A DNA stretch of 44,387 nucleotides from Acutalibacter sp. 1XD8-33. Its GTDB lineage: Bacteria > Bacillota > Clostridia > Oscillospirales > Acutalibacteraceae. Where the stretch lies: the NCBI RefSeq assembly GCF_003612555.1, contig NZ_RAZF01000023.1, forward strand, positions 1 through 44,387, written 5' to 3'. Under the pieces are notes generated by a model. It did no database searches. It was given only the letters and a program-made list of their open reading frames with translations, and was not told the DNA's origin. Of this stretch, positions 5,997 through 13,839 are shown one piece after another. The translations under genes and the position numbers were made by a program. Position 1 is the first letter of the stretch. Every line of letters begins with the position of its first letter.

Positions 5997-8867
5997 TTAG
6001 AACGGCAAATCGCCATCATCGTCTACTTCTGTCCATTGCTGATCCATCGAAATCTGAAGCTGCTCGCCTCTATCCCGGCGTTCATGTTCATCGGCCAGGG
6101 CCTCCACTTCATCCGTTGTTCCCCACAGCTGCCCAATGTTAAAGCATACAAAGTTTGCCACCCTCCCCCCTATACGGCGTTTCACAGTATTTCTCATCAC
6201 CGTACTTCCATTGGCTTTCTTCTCGGCGGTCTGTTCAATCATCCCCTGCTCTGCCAGATACCGCAGGGTCTTTTGTGGTGAAAACCCCGCCTTAGTCAGC
6301 GCCTGGCTCAAAATCGAGGGGAATATGTAGGCCACCTCTCCCTCGCCGCGACTTGCCCCAGGCAACGTCGCCATCATGCCATAGCAGGTGCCGATGGTCT
6401 GGGGGTTGAAGAACGCCTTGTTGGCCAGCACCCAATCCACAATAAACTGCACCGCGTTCTCATTCACATCGCCGGAGCCGCCGGTCTGCTGCTGGTCCAG
6501 AATGTCGGCGGCCATGGCCTTTGCCCGCTCCCAGCTCTCGGGGGAGATAGCTACGCCGTCCCAGCCCTCAAAGAGCCAGGTGTCCACCATAGCATCGGCG
6601 AGAGCCACCAAAGCAATCGCCGCCGTATGCGCGCCGTTCTTCCCATCACTGAGTCCCTGCACATACTCCCTCATCTCGCCGAACATGGCCTGCACGTCCT
6701 CCTGGGGAAGCTCCACCAGCCGCTTGATGAACGCCGGTCCCGCGTGGCCGTAGTGCGCAGCCACCTGGCCATACATGGCGCTGGCGCTCTGTTCGTCCGC
6801 AAAGGGTGGGCCGTATATCTGCAAAGCGCGGGTGGAAACGCCGCCCTTGCTGGTCTCCACGGTCAGGGGTTCCTCCCCGGTGGAGAGGGCCACCGTGCGC
6901 CACTGGTACACCGACTGCAGGCCCCCGCTCTTTGCGCCCCGCACCCTGCCGGTGCCGTTGGCCAGCATATAGACCAGCTGCTCCAGGAGGCCCTGCTTGT
7001 CCCCGGCCTGCTGGCGCTCGTCGATGCCCATGGGCAGGTCGCAGCACAGCCCTGCCCGGCGTTCCAGTCCTACGGAAGTGGTGTTGAAGCTGACGGTCAG
7101 CTTCTCCGGCTCGCCCCACACGGACATCCCGGCATAGAGGGCCGCTGTCTTGCCGCCCCGGGAGCCGCCCCAGTTGTAGGTGAGGAAGTTGCGCTGCCGG
7201 GTGATTTTCAACAGCGGGGCCGCGAAGGCTGAGGCCAGGATGAAGCGGAACTTGTTCCTCTCCCGGTGGGGCCGCATGGCCGCAAGCCAGCCCTCCAGGG
7301 TGCCGCTCTGGTGGTATGCCGCCGCTGCCGCCTGCATGGTGGGGTCGCAATCCAGGACTAAGCCCTCATCGTGACCGGGCATGAATTTCCAACGGGAAGA
7401 GTTCGCGCGGCTTGGCGAAGCCAACGCCGACGAACTCGGGAAGTCAGTCGACCGGGAGGGAGACTGGACTTCTTTCCATCCTAAAACCCCGGTGGCCTGC
7501 ACCGAGGGGATTTTTTCCAGGTTCTCTCCCTCCAAAGCGCCCAGGAACTTCACCACGGCCTTTGCGTTCTCGCTGGTGACGGTGCACCCCAACTCAGCGA
7601 GAGCCAGCACTGACCGGGAGGAGAACACCGTTGACCGGGGCCACACGGAGGTGAGCCAGCGGCCATCCCGGCGGAAAGCAATCTCTATCTTTTCCTCGCC
7701 GCTGTCCATGGAGCGGATGCGCTTGGTCAGCAGGATGGGCGTCCGGCAGACAAGCTCTGACGTGCCCTTTTTTTCGTTGTACTCCCGGATGCCGCCCTCG
7801 CTCATGCCCCAGCCGCCTGGGCACTTCAGCGCAATAGGAGCGCCCTCCAGGCCCACACCATACATGGTGTTCGGTTCCGGGTCCTTCTGGTAGTCGATTT
7901 CCTCTGCCGCTTTCAGTGCCTCACGGATGAGCCGTTCAGCTTCCTCCCGGCCATGCTTCATGTACAGGTCGCTGGGGTCTTTCGACATTGGCGTCGCTTC
8001 GCTCCCCCAAGTCGCCGAGTTTCCCTTTGGGAAACGCTTGCCTAAATGAGCGCAGCTCCACACCTTCACCGTGCCGGAGAAGCCGCCCTCCCGGAGCCCC
8101 CGGCAGGTTTTGGCTATAAAAGTATCGCCGCCCCCATCGGGCTCCTTATGGAGATACAGAGTCATACCGTCCAGGGCCTTTGCCTGCTCCGCCTTGAAGT
8201 TGCTGGCCCCGGCCACGCCCAGGGCGGGCAGGCCCAAATACCACAGGGTCTGGGTATCGCTCTCGCCCTCCACCAGAATGGCCGCCTGTTCCTCCCGATA
8301 TTCCGGCAGGCGCCACAGGCCATAGAGAATGGTGGAGCTGCCCTTTTTCCAGCGGAACTCCTTATAGGCGAAGCGCTTGCGGTAGGTGGCCAGCTGGCCG
8401 CTCTCGTCCCAATAGGGAATCTTCAGGTAGGTGGTACTCTCATGGGAGTTGCGGTCATAGTCGCTGCCATCACTGAGGCCGCAGCGCTCCCGGAGCCATT
8501 CTTCCGGCAGGTGCTTTTCAAAGGCGTATTGCTTGAGGGTATACATCACCAGCTGGTGTCTGCGCTCCCGCTGGGGCGGGTCAATGTGGTGCTGGCGCAG
8601 GATCTCCTTATAGGCGGTCTTGGTGTCCGTGTTGTGGAGCTTGGCATAAAAATCCAGATAGTTGCCGCTCTCCCCCTCCTTGAAACACGTCCACTGCCCG
8701 GTTTTCAGATTCACGGAAAAACTAGGTTTTGAATCCTCATGGAAAGGGCAAAGCCCCCGCAGAGTGTCCCCGGTGATTTGCGCGTGCTTTACCACCTGAC
8801 TGTATTCTGTTTTGTAATCCACCAGCTGATCTATGTCTATGTGTCCCATGTTATACTCCGCGTTCAT
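5997..8867 (-). CDS. Phage primase-helicase (CHC2-like zinc motif, TOPRIM, DUF927-type ATPase)
   Basis: 956 residues. The zinc-binding region has C40 and H43 in LCPFHEDSKPSF, and C61 in WTCFKEGESGNYLDF; the usual fourth Cys is E64. TOPRIM follows with E200 in LVEGESD and acidic D244/D248. A DUF927-type region (about 340-640) carries the Walker A GGSRGGKT (567-574). Such proteins prime and unwind DNA at phage or plasmid origins. It is the only long, fully open gene of the prophage. Two segments, about 275-295 and 466-492, look like in-frame insertions of palindromic DNA. The ATG at 8867 is used; a later Met (residue 7) is possible. Confidence 0.85.
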   Translation of the reverse strand: MNAEYNMGHIDIDQLVDYKTEYSQVVKHAQITGDTLRGLCPFHEDSKPSFSVNLKTGQWTCFKEGESGNYLDFYAKLHNTDTKTAYKEILRQHHIDPPQRERRHQLVMYTLKQYAFEKHLPEEWLRERCGLSDGSDYDRNSHESTTYLKIPYWDESGQLATYRKRFAYKEFRWKKGSSTILYGLWRLPEYREEQAAILVEGESDTQTLWYLGLPALGVAGASNFKAEQAKALDGMTLYLHKEPDGGGDTFIAKTCRGLREGGFSGTVKVWSCAHLGKRFPKGNSATWGSEATPMSKDPSDLYMKHGREEAERLIREALKAAEEIDYQKDPEPNTMYGVGLEGAPIALKCPGGWGMSEGGIREYNEKKGTSELVCRTPILLTKRIRSMDSGEEKIEIAFRRDGRWLTSVWPRSTVFSSRSVLALAELGCTVTSENAKAVVKFLGALEGENLEKIPSVQATGVLGWKEVQSPSRSTDFPSSSALASPSRANSSRWKFMPGHDEGLVLDCDPTMQAAAAAYHQSGTLEGWLAAMRPHRERNKFRFILASAFAAPLLKITRQRNFLTYNWGGSRGGKTAALYAGMSVWGEPEKLTVSFNTTSVGLERRAGLCCDLPMGIDERQQAGDKQGLLEQLVYMLANGTGRVRGAKSGGLQSVYQWRTVALSTGEEPLTVETSKGGVSTRALQIYGPPFADEQSASAMYGQVAAHYGHAGPAFIKRLVELPQEDVQAMFGEMREYVQGLSDGKNGAHTAAIALVALADAMVDTWLFEGWDGVAISPESWERAKAMAADILDQQQTGGSGDVNENAVQFIVDWVLANKAFFNPQTIGTCYGMMATLPGASRGEGEVAYIFPSILSQALTKAGFSPQKTLRYLAEQGMIEQTAEKKANGSTVMRNTVKRRIGGRVANFVCFNIGQLWGTTDEVEALADEHERRDRGEQLQISMDQQWTEVDDDGDLPF
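7391..7472. repeat. Palindromic element apparently inserted in frame in the primase gene (copy 1)
   Basis: GAGTTCG (7399-7405) pairs with CGAACTC (7431-7437), enclosing TTGGC (7412-7416) and GCCAA (7420-7424) with a GAA loop. AGTC (7446-7449) and GACT (7462-7465), with flanking bases, form a second hairpin. It encodes a Ser/Pro/Arg-rich segment (about residues 466-492) between GVLGWKE and KFMPGHDEG, which look like adjacent conserved blocks. Confidence 0.6.
7982..8045. repeat. Palindromic element apparently inserted in frame in the primase gene (copy 2)
   Basis: GTTTCCC (8019-8025) pairs with GGGAAAC (8029-8035). A GCTTCGC heptamer, the complement of GCGAAGC, lies at 7996-8002. It encodes about 21 residues (LGKRFPKGNSATWGSEATPM) between SCAH and KDPSDLYMKHG, which read as one conserved block if the insert is removed. 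Confidence 0.55.
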
Positions 8868-8889
8868 TCCACTCCCCCTATGCGTATTT

Positions 8890-8911
8890 GAGGGGGCTAA
8901 AAAGCCCCCTC
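8890..8911. terminator. GC-rich hairpin upstream of the primase gene
   Basis: GAGGGGGCT (8890-8898) pairs perfectly with AGCCCCCTC (8903-8911) around AAAA. A second imperfect stem, GCCCAAAAAGT with ACTTTTTCGGGC (about 8929-8968), is followed by T-rich sequence on the plus strand. They probably separate the primase transcript from the genes upstream. Confidence 0.5.
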
Positions 8912-9023
8912 ATAATACCCTCAAAAAGCCCAAAAAGTCGCCTTCAAAAAGACAACTTTTTCGGGCTCTTTTCAATTTTTTACCACAAAGGGCAGATTGT
9001 CACCATCGGGCAGAGGGCCGTAA

Positions 9024-9034
9024 GCGCGAAGCGC
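9024..9034. repeat. GCGAAGC mini-hairpin
   Basis: GCGC (9024-9027), GAA, GCGC (9031-9034). It has the same GCGAAGC core as the elements at 7391-7472, 7982-8045 and 13264-13278. It lies just after the truncated small gene at 9051-9143. Confidence 0.4.
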
Positions 9035-9050
9035 GTCGCCTGAGCCTCCT

Positions 9051-9143
9051 TCAAATTCCGGGTTTGGTCTGATCCTGTAGGGCGGCTTTTTTCTCCAGTA
9101 GGGCTTGGTAGTCGCGGACCATGTCTAGCAGTTCCATGTGCAT
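9051..9143 (-). pseudogene. Truncated small phage coiled-coil protein
   Basis: The 30-residue frame MHMELLDMVRDYQALLEKKA continues for 10 residues, ending QTKPGI. It resembles the N-terminal coiled coil of small phage recombination-region proteins that normally run to 80 or more residues. The start overlaps the stop of the upstream gene (TGATG), as in phage operons. A GCGAAGC hairpin sequence follows its stop directly, so an insertion or deletion there probably cut it short. Identification is tentative. Confidence 0.4.
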
Positions 9144-10045
9144 CACCTTTCTCCATGTAGAATTTTGTCCCAATCCAGCGCCTGGCCGCAGTGGGAGCAG
9201 TATCTTGCGGTTCCTGTATAGGTAAAAGCGCAATGACAAGTGGGGCATACGTATCGCAAGTAAATCTGATCTTGAATGTCATTGGCCTTTATAGGCTCTT
9301 GCGGTATCTGCTTATTGATGGCGTCGTCAAGCCGTTCTGCTGTTCGGTTCACCTCGGGGCTCTCCCTGCCGTTGCGGCAGTCTACGGCACACACAGCCCA
9401 TTCCTGCTCCGCCGTAAGGGTGGGGGCCTGCTCCGGCTGATAGCCTATGCCCCCGGCCTTTGCTCCCGCGTAAGGCTTAAAGCCTGCCGGCCGGCTAGCT
9501 GCTCCCACAGCGCCGCCCTCCAGCTGGGCCACGCTGTCCCGCTTCAGCTGGTTGTAGATGCCCCGCTCTTTCTTGCCCAGGGTGACTATACGGTTTTCGA
9601 AGGTCTGCTCGGGCAGGTCCACCGCTTCCTCTTTGGTGACGCGATAGGCGATGCTGTGTTCCTTGCGGATGAGCTCGTCCATGTCCCGGTAGCCCACCAC
9701 CTGCTTTTTGTTAAAGCCGCCCATCACCGCATAGCGGCTGCGGAAGGTGTAGTAATTCTGGCCGAAGATGGTGGGGTCTAAGAATCTGTACTGGCTGAAA
9801 ATGTCCATGGCGTCATTCTGCACCGGGGTGCCGGAGAGAATCAGCTTGTATCGGGCCTGGTCGCCCAGGCGGTGCATGGCCTTGCTCTGGGCGGCGTCGT
9901 GGGTCTTGATGCGCTGGCTCTCGTCGCGGATGACCCATTTTGTACCCCGCGCCCATAATAGCTATGGCTGTTAAAGTTTTCCCGCAGCCGGTTTGCCCAT
10001 CTCAAATAGTAGACCGAACCCTTTGCCTTGTGCAGGATTGCAATT
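9143..10045 (-). pseudogene. SNF2-family DEAD/DEAH helicase with internal deletion, fused to a zinc-ribbon tail
   Basis: The Walker A stretch GCGKTLTAIAIMGAGYKMG is read in one frame near 9935-9990, preceded by GLLFEMG in another. It is joined directly to DESQRIKTHDAAQSKAMHRL (about 9880-9935) and then YKLILSGTPVQNDAMDIFSQ, FGQNYYTFRSRYAVMGG and RVTKEEAVDLPEQTFENRIV. About 100 residues between motifs I and II and the whole second RecA-like domain are missing. The C-terminus instead carries a zinc ribbon, CPTCHCAF with CSHCGQALDW. Such helicases are common near phage primase genes. The 244-residue frame from 9877 could still be translated but lacks ATP-binding motif I. Confidence 0.65.
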
Positions 10046-10053
10046 TTGAGATG

Positions 10054-10460
10054 TCATTGGGCATCACCTCCTCTACGTTTTGCGTATGGAAAATACACGC
10101 CGCTTTCCTCCGGATGGGCATGGTGGTAAGCAATATGTTCTCCGGAATTCGCAAAAACCAACAAATTTTCTGGTCGATTGTCCTGCTTGTTGCCGTTGAC
10201 AGGTCTCTGCTGCACCTGAAAGTGTTTTCGGTTCGGATGATACGGTACCGTGCCATATTGGGGTTATGTCCCCGTTTCCCTGCGCTATGTCCTGGTGCAT
10301 TCACCACCTCGTCCTTTTGGTGTCTGGATCACATTCCTAATCTTGCCGACTATTTGCCCGAAAGATATTTTGTGAACTGTGCTCCAGCGTTCCAGAATGC
10401 ACGTGCAAAGTGCATCCAATATTTGCGCCGCAAATATGACATGACTTTCGCTTATACTGA
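10054..10460 (-). pseudogene. HNH endonuclease remnant
   Basis: The segment 10054-10263 contains NGNKQDNRPENLLVFANSGE followed by HIAYHHAHPEE, which looks like the C-terminal part of a phage HNH homing endonuclease. Further upstream, in another frame, CHICGANIGCTLHVHSG and NIFRANSRQD (about 10337-10445) resemble the N-terminal zinc-knuckle part of the same kind of protein. Stops separate the two, so the gene is broken. It ends about where the serine-recombinase fragment begins. Assignment is from short motifs and is moderate. Confidence 0.45.
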
Positions 10461-10469
10461 AAAGATGGT

Positions 10470-10695
10470 AAGAATTGAATATCCGTCCACTCCCAGAACG
10501 ATGCCTCCATCGAACAGCAGGTCGCGGACTGTGAAGCCTTTGCCCGGATGAATAATCTGCAGGTAGTCAAGGTCTACGCCGACCGCCACCTGACCGGCGC
10601 CAACGATAAGCGCCCAGAGTTTCAGCGAATGCTCCGGGAGGCCGAGCGAGGGCATTGGCAGTACGTCATCACCTGGAAAGTTGACCGCTTCGCCC
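10470..10695 (+). pseudogene. Serine recombinase N-terminal fragment
   Basis: The frame reads SQNDASIEQQVADCEAFARM and then NNLQVVKVYADRHLTGANDK, PEFQRMLREAERGHWQYVIT, WKVDRFAR, the resolvase catalytic domain of large serine recombinases without the first beta strand that carries the active Ser. It breaks at about 10695 and continues as unrelated sequence. The C-terminal part of a similar enzyme lies right next to it on the opposite strand, so an inversion or composite rearrangement occurred here. Confidence 0.75.
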
Positions 10696-10697
10696 GG

Positions 10698-10862
10698 ATG
10701 GACTTCTCCTGTTCCTCTCTCCGGCACATCAGCCAGTCCTCTTGAAAGCCCTCCACATTGGCCCGGATATAGTCCGTTACAGCCCGGATGCGCTCAAGCA
10801 CCACATCCCGCAGAACATCCTCCCGGATATAGTGCGCCGAACAGGTCCCCCGTCCGCTTTTG
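10698..10862 (-). pseudogene. Serine recombinase C-terminal fragment, inverted
   Basis: The minus strand reads KSGRGTCSAHYIREDVLRDV, VLERIRAVTDYIRANVEGFQ, EDWLMCRREEQEKSI. This is the zinc-ribbon end and start of the coiled-coil domain of TnpX-type large serine recombinases (compare GECSMHYIRDIVLEQLVLEA in the intact enzyme at 28930-30627). It abuts the N-terminal fragment in opposite orientation. Neither fragment can make an active enzyme. Confidence 0.75.
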
Positions 10863-10882
10863 ATGTCGACAAAACGGGAAGA

Positions 10883-11149
10883 TCAAACCGCCTCCTTATC
10901 CGAAAAAATCATACGGCGCATCAGGTTGGGCAGCGGTTCGGCTCCATCACATTCCGTCTCAACGATATACCAGGTGTTTCCAATCTTGCGCGTCACTTTG
11001 CAGGAGAACGGGTTCTGCGGTTCATGGTCCCGATACCATTCCTCAATGAAATCGGCGGGCGGTTCAAAGATAGGGTCAAAGCAGCTCTCAATGTCGATAG
11101 GCAGGTTCAGAAGTTCTTCAAAGGTTAGCAGTTCAAAGTTTTTCGTCAT
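10883..11149 (-). CDS. TnpW-like transposon-encoded protein
   Basis: 88 residues, beginning MTKNFELLTFEELLNLPIDI. The C-terminal part, CKVTRKIGNTWYIVETECDG, matches the core of the TnpW family (a small beta-rich protein of Tn4451-like elements, role unknown). A GGAGGTACT site sits directly before the ATG. It lies next to serine-recombinase fragments, as TnpW does next to TnpX-like genes, and is probably a surviving piece of the same element. A second TnpW-like gene lies at 30713-30997. Confidence 0.6.
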   Translation of the reverse strand: MTKNFELLTFEELLNLPIDIESCFDPIFEPPADFIEEWYRDHEPQNPFSCKVTRKIGNTWYIVETECDGAEPLPNLMRRMIFSDKEAV

Positions 11150-11178
11150 AGTACCTCCATAATCCGTAGTCTGTTGGG

Positions 11179-11415
11179 TCAGTCAGCTTTACGCCGGACC
11201 CACTGAATGTCATAGCCCAGCGCATCGGCAAGCTGGACAGCCTCCTTGTAGCGGAGGGACTCCCGCTGGAGCTTGTTGGACAGGTTGGACACGCTGTCCG
11301 ACCAGCCGTACACATCGGAGAGTACGTCCACCACTTCCTGCATGGTCATCCCCTGGCGCACAATGTACGCCTTGATCTCGTTCCTCAAATCGGATTTCAA
11401 AGTTTTTTCCCTCAC
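11179..11415 (-). CDS. Small HTH-like (Cro/XRE-type) regulator
   Basis: About 78 residues, from a GTG at 11415: REKTLKSDLRNEIKAYIVRQ, then GMTMQEVVDVLSDVYGWSDS, VSNLSNKLQRESLRYKEAVQ, LADALGYDIQWVRRKAD. The pattern of short helices with a conserved WSDSVSNLSNKL turn suggests a lambda-repressor-like DNA-binding fold. Starts are uncertain: GTG at 11415 and a TTG seven codons downstream are both possible, and an upstream ATG at 11544 is less likely. Probably a local regulator of the mobilizable element. Confidence 0.55.
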   Translation of the reverse strand: MREKTLKSDLRNEIKAYIVRQGMTMQEVVDVLSDVYGWSDSVSNLSNKLQRESLRYKEAVQLADALGYDIQWVRRKAD

Positions 11416-11750
11416 TTCCTGATGAATTTGATTTTGTATTCCGCAAAGTATTTTTACGGAATAATGAAGATTTTCGCAGTTGTAATTTCCGCTCAGATTT
11501 GCTATGATGAAGCCCAGATCACAAAGGCCACCTGTCCACTTCACAGTTTCGTGGGATACCCGCCGGAACCGTGGGAAAGACCGCTTGTCCGCAAAGCGGC
11601 TACACGGTTTGGTAAATCACCAACAGGTGTAATCCGTTCACTGCTGAACAACCTTTTTCACGAAAATCACAAGGATTGAATTTTACCCAGCTTTTTAAGG
11701 TCAAATCAACATGACCGCCTATAAAAAGATAAAGGCAAACGCAAAACTAT

Positions 11751-11804
11751 CCGTACATACGTACATCAGTACAGGGGGCTGTGTACTCGTGTACGCATGT
11801 ACGG
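11751..11804. repeat. Long GTAC-rich inverted repeat
   Basis: Two arms of about 23 bases (11751-11773 and 11780-11804) pair with few mismatches around GGGGGC. The outermost eight bases, CCGTACAT and ATGTACGG, match perfectly. GTAC occurs six times in 54 bases. It lies about 160 bases past the 3' end of the MobV relaxase gene. It may be a protein-binding or recombination site of the element; no T-run suggests a terminator. Confidence 0.6.
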
Positions 11805-11960
11805 ATGATTTCATTTCTCTTTTATACCGCGCCCTCCCGCTGTGGTTATGAGCAAATTTGAAAAAACCGGGCTAATGGCATGACAGCCCTGTTCCAAAAA
11901 ACATGACAGAGGGAATTTCGGTAGCCGCTGCCAAAATTCCCTCTGTCAGTGTAATAGCAA

Positions 11961-13214
11961 TCACCGCTCCATGCTGTGCCTTGTTGCGGCCTGCGCCGCC
12001 CTGCGCTCCGCATCCTGCCTGGCAATCTCGGCTCTGCCCTGTTCCAGCTTGGCGAGGACGGACTCTCTGGCTTTCTCCTTGATCTGTTTGGTGGCGGCGG
12101 CTCTGATTTCCGGTTTTCGCAAAACTGCCTGCACTCTGGCAAGCACCTTTTGAGCGGCTTTGCGGATCAGCTCCTGCGCCTTTCCCAGCACCTTGCCGAT
12201 CAGCCCTTTCTCCGCTGGGGAATAGCGCCGCTCCGGGGCCAGACACCAATCCTTGTAATCGGAGACGATCTTCTCATCCTGCAACTGCGTCTCGGCGCGG
12301 ACGGCATCGGTCACAAGCTCCACGGCTTTGTCGTAGGCTATTTCTGTTACCTCGTCAATCAGGGCCTCGGCATCCTCCAGCCGGAGCGACACGGATTCCA
12401 GCTCTCGCGATTTTTCTTCAATCGCCGTCTCCTGCTCTGTAATCAATTTCTTCTGCTTCTGGATGATATAGTCGTTCTTCTCCAAATAGCTGCGCCCACG
12501 GTTGCCGGGGTCAGGTTCTTCCTCCACCGCCAGACCATGCCGTTTGCAAATATCAAACAGAATGACACGGCAGACCCCATCGAAAACCATCTTCCGGTTG
12601 TTGGTGCGCCCCTGCTTTTTCTCCGGGTCAGGCAATTCAAACCCCAAAGCCTCCAGCGCCTTTTCCTGTTTCGGCTCCACCTCGCCATAGCGGTTCACAT
12701 AGTCGAACACATGGCGCTCATGGATATGGGGCGTGGCCTCGTCCAGGTGGAGCGCCCAGTCAATGACATGGACGTGTTCCCCGAAGCGGCGCTCCAACTC
12801 CATCATAAATTTTCCGACAATTTCCAGAAGCACATCCGGAGAAACGGAGTCCTCCATGGTGCCGATCTGGTAAATCGTTTCCTCCGGACAGAAGCGTTTG
12901 TCGGCCAGCAGATCATCCACGCTCCGGTCACGCTCAGAGTGGCGGCGTTCGGCGTTCCGTTCATGCTGGCCATCAAGGTAATCTGAGTAGCGGTCCAGAT
13001 AAAAGGCCCGCTCCACATCCGCGAAGGAAACCTCCCCATCCTGCTGGGCCGGATAGGTCGCGCCCCGGAAACAGTCCCAATAGATGTTCTGCTGAATGCG
13101 CTCACCGTCAATGTGGCCGGCGTGTTCGGTATCGAAGGTTCTGTCGTTGTGCGTTGATTTATAGACTCCGCTTTTTCCGGCTCTTCCGTTGTGCCGGGTC
13201 AGTCTTTTTGCCAT
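11961..13214 (-). CDS. MobV-family (Pre/Mob) plasmid recombination/mobilization relaxase
   Basis: 417 residues. The relaxase domain (about 1-200) carries WALHLDEATPHIHERHVFDY, the HxDExxPHxH-type metal and catalytic region of MOBV relaxases, which nick oriT and stay bound to the DNA end. The C-terminal half is a long charged coiled coil. AGGAGAG precedes the ATG at 13214. A 13-base perfect inverted repeat (13308-13342) lies about 95 bases upstream, a typical oriT position. It likely mobilizes the element with help from another conjugation system. The frame is intact. Confidence 0.85.
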   Translation of the reverse strand: MAKRLTRHNGRAGKSGVYKSTHNDRTFDTEHAGHIDGERIQQNIYWDCFRGATYPAQQDGEVSFADVERAFYLDRYSDYLDGQHERNAERRHSERDRSVDDLLADKRFCPEETIYQIGTMEDSVSPDVLLEIVGKFMMELERRFGEHVHVIDWALHLDEATPHIHERHVFDYVNRYGEVEPKQEKALEALGFELPDPEKKQGRTNNRKMVFDGVCRVILFDICKRHGLAVEEEPDPGNRGRSYLEKNDYIIQKQKKLITEQETAIEEKSRELESVSLRLEDAEALIDEVTEIAYDKAVELVTDAVRAETQLQDEKIVSDYKDWCLAPERRYSPAEKGLIGKVLGKAQELIRKAAQKVLARVQAVLRKPEIRAAATKQIKEKARESVLAKLEQGRAEIARQDAERRAAQAATRHSMER

Positions 13215-13263
13215 TTTGCTCTCCTTCCTGTTTCTCGTTTTTGCTGTTCCGGGAGTGGCCAGG

Positions 13264-13278
13264 GGCGGCGAAGCCGCC
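13264..13278. repeat. GCGAAGC hairpin
   Basis: GGCGGC (13264-13269), GAA, GCCGCC (13273-13278): a perfect 6-base stem with a GAA loop. It shares the GCGAAGC core with elements in the prophage. Confidence 0.5.
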
Positions 13279-13307
13279 GAATCTGGGTGCTTTGCGCCAG
13301 ATAATAA

Positions 13308-13342
13308 CCCAGTAAAGTGACGCAGGGCATCACTTTACTGGG
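13308..13342. promoter_or_regulatory. Candidate oriT for the MobV relaxase
   Basis: CCCAGTAAAGTGA (13308-13320) and TCACTTTACTGGG (13330-13342) form a perfect 13-base inverted repeat around CGCAGGGCA. It lies just upstream of the relaxase gene. Known MobV origins (for example pMV158) have inverted repeats with AAAGT/ACTTT arms at the nick region. Confidence 0.55.
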
Positions 13343-13839
13343 CCAAGGGCTTCACCCTCTGGACACCGGAGCAGGCGCTGCCGCCCTGCACCCGGCCCTC
13401 GTCGTCGCAAGCTCCGTATCCCTCGCTCACTCCGCTGCTCCTCCTCTCCCCACCGAAACCGCTGCGCTGGGTTTCGGCGGGGACCCCAGCGTCCACCTCT
13501 GGACACTGACCAGATGCTCGCCGCTCTGGACTTGGCGCAAAGGGCCTGCCGCCCTCTGCACTCCCGCCGTTCTCCCCGAAACCCGTTCCTGCCCCTGTTC
13601 TCTCAGCGGCGTTTCGTTCCCTTTGATACGCTTCATGCGATACTTCACCAGAGAACATATCTGTTTCGGACGGTCATTCTTTTTTCAAGCTGCAATGCTG
13701 TGTGGCACAAACATCGTAGCAGAAAAAAGGCCGCTCTCCCGTATATCCAAGAGGTAGGAAATCCGGCCTGAAAACTGGATATTTCCACGCTCTCGGAAAT
13801 GTGGTAGAATGGCAGTAAAATCAGATGGAGGGCAGCGAT
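13343..13839. other. Intergenic stretch between oriT candidate and XRE gene
   Basis: GC-rich sequence in the first 300 bases. Frames are open on both strands but low-complexity, with no recognisable protein and no good ribosome binding site. I see no supported gene. The last 100 bases hold the promoter region of the XRE gene. Confidence 0.5.

Noticed and set aside
11976-12986. 336-codon plus-strand open frame within the MobV gene
   Set aside because: Antisense shadow; no start signal and no recognisable domain, while the minus frame is a full MobV relaxase.
13317-13757. Open frames on both strands between the oriT candidate and XRE gene
   Set aside because: GC-rich low-complexity translation on both strands, no ribosome binding site, no known family.
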